Source: Sphaerotilus montanus
Lineage (GTDB): Bacteria; Pseudomonadota; Gammaproteobacteria; Burkholderiales; Burkholderiaceae_C
Reading direction: 5' to 3'
Length of the DNA stretch: 64,000 nucleotides
NCBI RefSeq assembly: GCF_013410775.1
Contig: NZ_JACCFH010000001.1
Span: 2,046,001-2,110,000 of the forward strand
Part shown: piece by piece, positions 57,167-64,000 of the stretch
Numbering within the stretch: the first letter of the stretch is position 1
Layout of the letters: each line of letters begins with the position of its first letter
Notes under the pieces: generated by a model
What the model saw: the letters and a program-made list of their open reading frames with translations, nothing else
The model's database searches: none
Told to the model about the DNA's origin: nothing
Translations under genes and position numbers: made by a program

Positions 57167-59719
57167 ATGGCCTCCGCTGCTGCCCCGTCCTCGGTTCTTG
57201 CTGCGCAGGCCCGCCGCCTCTACTGCGATCAGGTTTCCAGAAGCCTGAACCGCACGGTGCGCGCGGTCATCGACCGGCTGCGCGAGCAGTGCACGCAGGT
57301 CGGTCCTCCCGACCTCATGCTCAAGCGCCGTGACCTGCTGGTCGATCTGCCGCGTCAGGCCGGCAACTGGCAGCAGCTGTTCGTGGCGCAGCTGGCCGCG
57401 GTGCTGGCCGGCCGTCCGAACCCTGCGCACGGCTCCCGGCCCGTCGCCACGCAGGTGGGTGACCTGGCGCTGGTCGATGACTCGACGATCGATCTGGAGA
57501 TCCTGGTGTCGCGCATGGCCCTGGCCATGATGGACAAGGCGAGCTGGGAGTTCTCCGACCTGCGCTACCGCATGTCGGCGCTGGACCGCCGCGACGAGAT
57601 GGAGCCGCAGGACATCCTCCGTCCGCACGCGCTGGCACGCGCCGCCGTGGACAGCTGGCGCACCGCCGGACTGTCGGTCGAGCACTGGCGTCTGGTGCAG
57701 GCCCCGCTGCACGAAGAGTTTGCCGGGCTGGTCCATGAGGCCTACCACGAGACCAACCGCTGGCTGATCGGCCAGGGGGTGTGTCCGGAAGTCAACCTGC
57801 GCCAGTTCATCCGGCGCAGCCGGGATGCCGGACCGCCGCCGGTTGCGCCCGTGGCGGGCGGCGGTGGCGCTGGCGGCGGCAGCCACTCGACGGGTGGGAT
57901 GCGCGCATCTGCAGGCGGATCCGGTGGCGGCAGTGGTGGTGGTGGCGGCTCCGTTGTTCCTGGTGCGCCGGTTGCTGCTTCTGGCGAGCGCTTCCCTTCG
58001 CCGCCGAGCTTGCAGGCCCGTGCCGATGCAGCCTCCGGCGCCGGGGGCTACCAGGGCATGACACCCCAGAATGCCCACCAGTACGCCCCCACCGTGATGG
58101 CCGGGCTGGGCAAAGCGGCCGGGGGCGGGGATGCCGGCCTGACCGGCCGCGGCGACGTGCAGGAAGAGACCCGCATGATGACGCGCTCGCCCGGGCTGCT
58201 GCGCAGCATCGAGCAGGCCGAAGCCGTGCTCGGGCGGCTGAACCGGCTGGTGTCGCGGCAGGTCCCGGACTTCTACAGCTCGACCATCGCCCAGCCGCAC
58301 CCGCCTGCATCGCCGGGACTGCGTGCGGCGATCAACGAGGTGCAGGCCGCCGTGCAGCACCGCTTCGAGCCGGGGCCGGATGCCCAGGGCAACGTGCCGG
58401 TGCTGTCGCAGTCGGTGGCGGTCAGCACGCCCGGCCTGCTGCAGGAGCTGCAGGCGCGCAAGGCCGCCCTCAAGCAGGCGGCCACCACGCCGGTCGAACG
58501 CGCCACCATCGAGGTGGTTGCGCTGATGTTCCAGAGTCTGCTGACCGAAGAGCGCATCCCGGCCGCCGTGCGGGTGTGGTTTGCGCGGCTGCAGATGCCG
58601 GTGCTGCGCGTGGCCATCGCCGAGCCGGACTTCTTTGCGACGATCGACCACCCGGCGCGCAAGCTGATCGACCGCATGGGCGCCTGCGTCATGGGCTTCG
58701 AGGCGGGCAGCGCGGGCGTGAGCGAGCCGATGGAGCGCGAGATCAAGCGGGTCGTGCAGGTGGTCGAGGCCTATCCCGACACCGGCCGGCGCGTGTTCCA
58801 GACCGTGCTGACCGAGTTCGAGCGCTTCCTGGAGGACTACTTCAAGTCCGCGCACCTGGCCGCGAGCAAGGGTGTGTCGCTGGCCCAGCAGATCGAGCAG
58901 CGCGAGACGCTGGCGATCCAGTACACGATCGAGCTGCGCAAGATGCTCAACGAGGTGCCGGTCCACGACGGGGTGCGCGAGTTCCTGTTCCACGTCTGGG
59001 CCGATGTGCTGGCGACGACCGCCGTCAAGGCGGGGCAGGCCAGCGAGCCGACCAAGGCGATGCGCAAGGCCGCTGCCGACCTGATCTGGCTGGCGAGCGC
59101 CAAGGTGTCGCGCGAGGAGCGGTCGGAGGCGATCCGCCGCCTGTCGCCGCTGCTGAAGAAGCTGCGCGAGGGCATGGTGTCGGCCGGTGTGCCCGTGCCG
59201 CGGCAGGACGAGTACATCCAGGCGCTGAACAATGCCCTGCAGGCGGCGTTCTCGGCCCGCACCGCCGCCATCCCGACCGAGCGCCTCAACGAGCTGATGA
59301 TGCAGCTGGAGACGCTGGAGGACATGCTGCCGGACGTGGACAACATCGAGATCGACGAGTCGATGGTGCGCGATCTCTCCGGCCACGAGACCAAGGATCT
59401 GGAGGTGGTCGCCGAGGGGGGCTCCATGCCCACGCCGGCGATGGTCGCCTGGTGCGGCAACCTGAGCGTGGGCAGCTGGTTCCGGCTGGACTACCGCGAC
59501 ACCGTCGCCAACGTCCAGCTCGCCTGGCAAGGCTCACGCAAGCAGTTCAATCTGTTCGTGTCCCCGCAGGGGCGCGGCATCCTGTTCCAGAAACACCGCC
59601 TGGCGGCCTTCCTGCAAGCGGGGCTGCTGGTGCCGGTGGAAGAAGAATCGCTGACCGTGCGCGCCACGCGCGACGCGCTGGCCAAGCTCGACGCCGATCC
59701 GGGACGCCTGCTGCACTGA
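57167..59719 (+). CDS. DUF1631-family protein
   Basis: The protein has 850 aa. It has a helical N-terminal part (AAQARRLYCDQVSRSLNR), a Gly/Ser-rich low-complexity linker at about 225-280 (GGGGAGGGSHS, GGSGGGSGGGGGS) and a long helical DUF1631 region to the end, which finishes with LSVGSWFRLDYRD, a short beta segment resembling PilZ-like folds. The family has no agreed function and is sometimes misnamed thymidine phosphorylase. Between secF and smg, with an 81-base gap from secF, and independent of them. Confidence 0.85.
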   Translation: MASAAAPSSVLAAQARRLYCDQVSRSLNRTVRAVIDRLREQCTQVGPPDLMLKRRDLLVDLPRQAGNWQQLFVAQLAAVLAGRPNPAHGSRPVATQVGDLALVDDSTIDLEILVSRMALAMMDKASWEFSDLRYRMSALDRRDEMEPQDILRPHALARAAVDSWRTAGLSVEHWRLVQAPLHEEFAGLVHEAYHETNRWLIGQGVCPEVNLRQFIRRSRDAGPPPVAPVAGGGGAGGGSHSTGGMRASAGGSGGGSGGGGGSVVPGAPVAASGERFPSPPSLQARADAASGAGGYQGMTPQNAHQYAPTVMAGLGKAAGGGDAGLTGRGDVQEETRMMTRSPGLLRSIEQAEAVLGRLNRLVSRQVPDFYSSTIAQPHPPASPGLRAAINEVQAAVQHRFEPGPDAQGNVPVLSQSVAVSTPGLLQELQARKAALKQAATTPVERATIEVVALMFQSLLTEERIPAAVRVWFARLQMPVLRVAIAEPDFFATIDHPARKLIDRMGACVMGFEAGSAGVSEPMEREIKRVVQVVEAYPDTGRRVFQTVLTEFERFLEDYFKSAHLAASKGVSLAQQIEQRETLAIQYTIELRKMLNEVPVHDGVREFLFHVWADVLATTAVKAGQASEPTKAMRKAAADLIWLASAKVSREERSEAIRRLSPLLKKLREGMVSAGVPVPRQDEYIQALNNALQAAFSARTAAIPTERLNELMMQLETLEDMLPDVDNIEIDESMVRDLSGHETKDLEVVAEGGSMPTPAMVAWCGNLSVGSWFRLDYRDTVANVQLAWQGSRKQFNLFVSPQGRGILFQKHRLAAFLQAGLLVPVEEESLTVRATRDALAKLDADPGRLLH

Positions 59720-59753
59720 TTCGTGGCTGGATCAGGGGCTCAATGCCCCAGGC

Positions 59754-60203
59754 TCAGTGGATCAGCCGGTCCTCGACATCGACGAACAGCTCGTCGAGGA
59801 TCAGCGCGTCGGGCTCTTCGCCGATGCTCCAGAACACCATCAGCACGATGATCTTCAGGTCTTCCAGCGCGAGTTCGCCGGTGGTGGCCATGGCACGGTC
59901 GACGGCGATTTCCCGCATCGGCGCCGGCAGCACGCCGGCCGATTCGAGAAAGCTCAGGAAGGCGATCGACGCGGTGCCGAGGTGGTCCTGCTCGGCCGGC
60001 GTGTAGACGCGCAGGGACAGCGGGCTCTGGGCCTTGGCCTGGGATTCGGCCACGGTGGTCAGTCCGTCCAGCCAGCTCAGCGCGTCCTCGATCTCGTCGC
60101 TCTCGAAGCCCACCGAAGTGAGCTTGCGTGAGAGCTGGGCGTGCTCGGGACAGGCATCGGGCCGCCAGTAGTTTTCGTAAAGATAAACGAGCACGTCGAA
60201 CAT
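59754..60203 (-). CDS. smg: Smg protein (DUF494)
   Basis: The protein has 149 aa: MFDVLVYLYENYW at the start, GFESDEIEDALSWLDGL and LEDLKIIVLMVFWS near the end, the full Smg/DUF494 pattern. Function is not settled. It follows dprA on the same strand, as in many betaproteobacteria, where topA often comes next; here a DUF1631 gene is convergent instead. Confidence 0.93.
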   Translation of the reverse strand: MFDVLVYLYENYWRPDACPEHAQLSRKLTSVGFESDEIEDALSWLDGLTTVAESQAKAQSPLSLRVYTPAEQDHLGTASIAFLSFLESAGVLPAPMREIAVDRAMATTGELALEDLKIIVLMVFWSIGEEPDALILDELFVDVEDRLIH

Positions 60204-60278
60204 GAATCCACTATACCTGAGCCGATCCTGAATGGCCGGCGCCCCGCGGGCCGGTGCCGAGGGCCGGCGTGCATGGAG

Positions 60279-61415
60279 TCACGCGCAGGCCTGACGCCGG
60301 AACAGCGGGCCTGGCAGCCGAACGACCTGGCTGTCGAGCTCCAGTTCCAGCAGGCGGTGGTTCAGCTCCGAGGTGGGCAGGCCGGTGCGGGCCTGCAGGG
60401 CGTCCAGCGTGACCGGTGTCCAGCCCATCGCCTCCAGCAGCGGATCTTCCGGCGTGTCGTCCAGCCGGGCCTGGACCGCCGCCGTGGACGATCCGGTCGG
60501 TTTCTGGCCGGCGCTGACCGGTGTGCTGGTGCCCCAGTGCAGCTCTTCCAGGATGTCCTGCGTCGTCTCGACCAGCTTCGCGCCGCTCTTGATGAGCTGG
60601 TGACAGCCCTTGACCTGCGGGCTGTGGATCGAGCCGGGGATGGCGAACACCTCGCGGTTCGACTCCATCGCCAGCCGCGCGGTGATGAGCGAGCCGGACT
60701 GCAGCGCCGCCTCGACGACCAGCGTGCCGCGTCCCAGCCCGGCGACCAGGCGGTTGCGCTGCGGAAAGTGGGGGGACAGCGGCGGTGTGCCGAGCACGTG
60801 CTCGGACACGATCAGCCCTTCCGTGGCGATGCGCCCGGCCAGGGCGTGGTGCTGGCGCGGATAGACCCGGTCCAGCCCGGTGCCGACGATGGCGATGGTG
60901 CCGGAGGGGCCGCTCAGTGCCCCCTCGTGCGCCGCGCCGTCGATGCCCTGCGCCAGTCCCGACACGACCACCATGCCGGCCTGGCTCAGTGCGGCCGAGA
61001 ACTGGAAGGCGTTGTCGGCGCCCTGCGGCGTCGGATGGCGGCTGCCCACGACGGCCAGTGCGCCGATGCCCAGCAGCTCCAGCCGACCCCGGGCGTGCAG
61101 CACCAGCGGCGGATCGGTCAGCTCCATCCAGGCGGCGGGATACTGCGGATCCCCGAGCACCAGCAGGTGGCAGCCGGGTTGCTGCAGCCACTGTGCCGTG
61201 CGTGCCACCAGGGTGTCGTGGCCTTCGGGCGCCTGGGCCAGTGCCTCGCTGACCTTGTGGCCATCGAGCACCTCGCGCCACGCCGCCGGCGAGGCCTCGA
61301 AGATCTCCCGCGGCCCGCCAAACGCCAGCAGCAGCCGGCGTGCGCGCTGGCGGCCGATGCCCGGGGTTTCGAGCAGCCGCAGCCAGGCGGCGAGTTCGTC
61401 GTCCGCCACGGTCAC
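60279..61415 (-). CDS. dprA: DNA-processing protein DprA
   Basis: The protein has 378 aa from GTG 61415, which overlaps the LysM gene stop (GTGA). The Rossmann-like DprA/Smf domain carries VVGSRHPTPQG, VSGLAQGIDGAAHEGAL, GTGLDRVYPRQH, SEHVLGTPPLSPHFPQRNRLVAGL, VVEAALQSGSLITARLA and REVFAIPGSI. A C-terminal winged helix (LDALQARTGLPTSELNHRLLELEL) follows, as in DprA of competent bacteria. It loads RecA on incoming single-stranded DNA. Confidence 0.96.
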   Translation of the reverse strand: MTVADDELAAWLRLLETPGIGRQRARRLLLAFGGPREIFEASPAAWREVLDGHKVSEALAQAPEGHDTLVARTAQWLQQPGCHLLVLGDPQYPAAWMELTDPPLVLHARGRLELLGIGALAVVGSRHPTPQGADNAFQFSAALSQAGMVVVSGLAQGIDGAAHEGALSGPSGTIAIVGTGLDRVYPRQHHALAGRIATEGLIVSEHVLGTPPLSPHFPQRNRLVAGLGRGTLVVEAALQSGSLITARLAMESNREVFAIPGSIHSPQVKGCHQLIKSGAKLVETTQDILEELHWGTSTPVSAGQKPTGSSTAAVQARLDDTPEDPLLEAMGWTPVTLDALQARTGLPTSELNHRLLELELDSQVVRLPGPLFRRQACA

Positions 61416-62650
61416 GGGGGCGTGAAGCGGTCGCCGGGACGCACGGCGGTTTCGGCGCTGAGGATCAGCGCGTACGACACCCGGTCGAACACCCGGAAGA
61501 CAAAGAGCTGGCCATGGGCCTCGTCGGGCAGCTGGAGCGTGGTCTTCAGCGGATCGGCGCGGTCCTGCAGGCGTTCTCCTGCGCGCAGCACCGACAGCAC
61601 ATGGCCCCGCTCGACGCCGTCGCGCACGCCGCGGTTGAGTGCCACGATCTGGTTCTGGCCTGCGGACAGGCCGTCGCCATAGATCGAGATGATCCGGCCT
61701 TCGATCGGCTTGTCCGGTGCGCGCGGCACGTAATTGCGGTAGTCGCGCACCGGGGCCTGGGCGATGCGGTCGCCGATGCTGGCTTCCTGGCGCAGCGAAC
61801 TCAGCGTGAAGGTGGCCGGCACGATCTCGGTGGCGCCCTTGGCGTCGGTCCGGGTCTCGCCGGGGCGCACGTATTCGGCATTGCCGACGAACGCGGCCTC
61901 GTAGCCGAGGATCTCGCCGCTCGACGGGTCGTGCAGCGGTCGGGCTTCGCGGAAGATGCGCCAGTCGCGGGTGGCTGGCAGGTCGCCGCGCACGTAGGCG
62001 GTGTCGCCGCGACTGAGCAGCACGCGGCCTTCGCGGCCGGCCACGATGCGCGGTGCGCGGGCCAGCGTGTCGCTGTCGAGGACCACGGCGTCGTTCAGGA
62101 AGGGCTCGATCAGGTGCAGCGGGATCGAGGCGATCGGCCCCAGATCCCCGTCCCCCGCCCGTACCCGCGGCGAGAGCTTGACCGTGCCGCCGCTGCCGCC
62201 ACCGAACACCAGACGCGCCCGCCCGCCGCTCTTGACCAGCGTCAGCAGCTGGCCGGGGTAGATCAGGTGGGGATTGCGGATGTCCTGCAGGTTCATGCCC
62301 CACAGCTCGGGCCAGCGCCACGGGCTGCGCAGGAACAGCTTCGAGATGTCCCACAGGGTGTCGCCGCGCTTGACCGTGTAGCTGTCGGGCGCGTTCGGCG
62401 CCAGCTCCGACAAGGGCACACCGGCTTCGGCGACTTTCTGCGCCGTGCCCCGCTGGGCGCCGGTGACTGGATAATCGGGAAATGCGTGGGCCGCCTGGAT
62501 GGACAGGCCGAGCAAGGCGAGGGTCAGGAGGCTTGCCGCCCGGGCGCTTGCGCGCTGGATGGGAGCAAGCTGGCCGTGGGACAGGATCATGGAGCGCGTC
62601 TCCGTGCGCCGACCGGTCAGGCCCGCGCGAAACTCTTCAATCAATCTCAT
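61412..62650 (-). CDS. LysM-domain exported protein
   Basis: The protein has 412 aa. A signal-type N-terminus with hydrophobic SLLTLALLGLSIQAAHA precedes the LysM domain DSYTVKRGDTLWDISKLFL...NLQDIRNPHLIYPGQLL. The remainder is a long beta-rich part of unknown fold. It binds peptidoglycan. ATG 62590 would give a more usual signal-peptide length. It is upstream of dprA, a common betaproteobacterial order, and divergent from def. Confidence 0.9.
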   Translation of the reverse strand: MRLIEEFRAGLTGRRTETRSMILSHGQLAPIQRASARAASLLTLALLGLSIQAAHAFPDYPVTGAQRGTAQKVAEAGVPLSELAPNAPDSYTVKRGDTLWDISKLFLRSPWRWPELWGMNLQDIRNPHLIYPGQLLTLVKSGGRARLVFGGGSGGTVKLSPRVRAGDGDLGPIASIPLHLIEPFLNDAVVLDSDTLARAPRIVAGREGRVLLSRGDTAYVRGDLPATRDWRIFREARPLHDPSSGEILGYEAAFVGNAEYVRPGETRTDAKGATEIVPATFTLSSLRQEASIGDRIAQAPVRDYRNYVPRAPDKPIEGRIISIYGDGLSAGQNQIVALNRGVRDGVERGHVLSVLRAGERLQDRADPLKTTLQLPDEAHGQLFVFRVFDRVSYALILSAETAVRPGDRFTPP

Positions 62651-62733
62651 AAATTCTGCCCCTAAAACGACGGTGACGTTGTCCCCGAATCACAACTTTC
62701 ACGCTGCGGCACTGCCTTGTGCCGACCCGCGCC

Positions 62734-63249
62734 ATGAGCCTGCTGACCATACTTCGCTATCCCGATCCCCGCCTGAACAAGGTCGCCAAGCCTGTCACGA
62801 CGGTCGATGACCGCCTGCGCCGGCTGATCGACGACATGTTCGAGACGATGTACAAGTCCCGTGGCATCGGTCTGGCCGCCACGCAGGTCGATGTGCATGA
62901 GCGGCTGATTGTGATCGACGCCTCGGAGGACAAGTCCGACCAGCTCGTTCTGATCAATCCCGTCATCATCGCGCACAGCGAGGAGCGTGTCGTCAGCGAC
63001 GAGGGCTGTCTGTCGGTTCCGACCATCTACGATAAGGTCGAGCGCTACGCCACCGTGGCCGTGCGGGCCCTGAACCGGGACGGCGCCACTTACGAGTTCG
63101 AAGCGGAGGGGCTGCTGGCCATCTGCGTGCAGCACGAGATGGACCACCTGATGGGCAAGGTCTTCGTCGAATACCTCTCGCCGCTCAAGCGCAACCGCAT
63201 CCGCAGCAAGATGATCAAGCGCCTGCGCGAAGACGAGGACGAGGCATGA
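62734..63249 (+). CDS. def: Peptide deformylase
   Basis: The protein has 171 aa from ATG 62734. The metal and substrate motifs are [16 protein letters not shown] and QHEMDHLMG, all intact. Def removes the formyl group from nascent proteins. It ends with a 4-base overlap with fmt, the usual pair. Confidence 0.98.
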   Translation: MSLLTILRYPDPRLNKVAKPVTTVDDRLRRLIDDMFETMYKSRGIGLAATQVDVHERLIVIDASEDKSDQLVLINPVIIAHSEERVVSDEGCLSVPTIYDKVERYATVAVRALNRDGATYEFEAEGLLAICVQHEMDHLMGKVFVEYLSPLKRNRIRSKMIKRLREDEDEA

Positions 63250-64000
63250 CGGGCGCCGCGCTGCGCGTCGGCTTCGCAGGCACGCCCGAGTTCGCCGCCG
63301 AGGCGCTGGCGGCGATCCTGGCAGCGGGCCACACCGTGCCGCTGGTGCTGACGCAGCCCGACCGCCCCGCCGGCCGCGGCATGAAGCTGCAGCCCTCGGC
63401 GGTGAAGCAGTGCGCGCTGCAGCACGGACTGCCGGTCGCGCAGCCGACCAGCCTGAAGCTCGACGGTCGCTATCCGGACGAGGCCGCCGCCGCCCGCGAA
63501 GCGCTGCAGGCCGCGCAGCTCGACGTGCTGGTGGTTGCGGCCTACGGGCTGATCCTGCCGCGGTGGGTGCTGGACCTTCCGCGCCTGGGCTGCCTGAACA
63601 TCCACGGCTCGCTGCTGCCACGCTGGCGCGGCGCCGCGCCGATCCACCGCGCCATCGAGGCCGGCGACGCCGAGACCGGCATCACCATCATGCAGATGGA
63701 TGCCGGCCTGGACACCGGCGACATGCTGCTGGGCGCGCCCGAGCCGATCCGCCCGGACGACACCACCGCCGCGCTGCACGACCGGCTCGCCACGCTGGGC
63801 GGCCGGCTGATCGTCGAGGCGCTGGCGCTGGCCGCCCGCGGGGGCCTGCGCGCCACGCCGCAGCCTGTCGAAGGTGTTACCTACGCGCACAAGATCGACA
63901 AGCGCGAAGCGGCGCTCGACTGGACGCTGTCCGCCGAGGTGCTGGCGCGGCGCATCCGGGCCTTCGATCCGTTTCCCGGTGCGAGCTTCAGCCGCGGTGG
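63246..64000 (+). CDS. fmt: Methionyl-tRNA formyltransferase (5' part, cut by window end)
   Basis: About 251 codons are present before the window ends. ATG 63246 overlaps the def stop. The Rossmann-like hydrolase domain has [29 protein letters not shown], catalytic [21 protein letters not shown], and DTGDML. The start of the C-terminal domain ([19 protein letters not shown]) is also present. Fmt formylates initiator tRNA and is the partner of Def. Confidence 0.97.
   Translation, partial: MTGAALRVGFAGTPEFAAEALAAILAAGHTVPLVLTQPDRPAGRGMKLQPSAVKQCALQHGLPVAQPTSLKLDGRYPDEAAAAREALQAAQLDVLVVAAYGLILPRWVLDLPRLGCLNIHGSLLPRWRGAAPIHRAIEAGDAETGITIMQMDAGLDTGDMLLGAPEPIRPDDTTAALHDRLATLGGRLIVEALALAARGGLRATPQPVEGVTYAHKIDKREAALDWTLSAEVLARRIRAFDPFPGASFSRG

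Overview
The window is high-GC DNA from a betaproteobacterium, most likely the order Burkholderiales. Conserved cores such as leuS-lptE-holA, rsmA-surA-lptD, yajC-secD-secF, smg-dprA-LysM-def-fmt and thiL-pgpA-pncC support this, and protein style and gene order would fit a Leptothrix/Sphaerotilus/Rubrivivax-like genus. The genus is inferred by eye, not by search.

Region 1 (1-24 kb) is the accessory part. It opens with an AT-richer gene carrying a HEPN-like R-x4-H motif. Two identical 1250-bp IS3-family elements follow in opposite orientation (1567-2816 and 22593-23842), with a 19.8-kb segment between them. Copy 1 sits in a decayed glyoxalase/VOC gene, and a second VOC remnant with an internal deletion lies behind rsgA. 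The segment also holds a subtilase with a C-terminal lectin-like repeat domain, an alpha/beta hydrolase, a ferritin-like protein, a DTW-domain tRNA-modifying enzyme, a PQQ-type sugar dehydrogenase, a siderophore-interacting protein divergent from a MarR regulator, a di-haem peroxidase, a response regulator/BON protein/hybrid kinase group, an old yellow enzyme, and a queD-queE pair in which QueD has three fused domains.

Region 2 (24-41 kb) is mostly housekeeping. It has a TfoX-like protein next to a possible small RNA, a VIT-type metal transporter, leuS-lptE-holA, a cupredoxin/c-di-GMP protein pair, the overlapping chain thiL-pgpA-pncC-hydroxyacid dehydrogenase, a FixL/FixJ-like two-component system, and maeB divergent from it.

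Region 3 (41-54 kb) starts with a secreted Sa-type ribonuclease and its barstar-like inhibitor. Next come rsmA, surA and lptD (outer membrane biogenesis), an AmgK-like sugar kinase, a BenE transporter, a VF530 protein, a Rep-type helicase and an EAL protein whose 3' end overlaps the helicase gene.

Region 4 (54-64 kb) carries yajC-secD-secF, a DUF1631 gene, smg, dprA, a LysM protein, def and the start of fmt, which is cut by the window edge. I saw no tRNA, rRNA, CRISPR array, prophage or replication origin.
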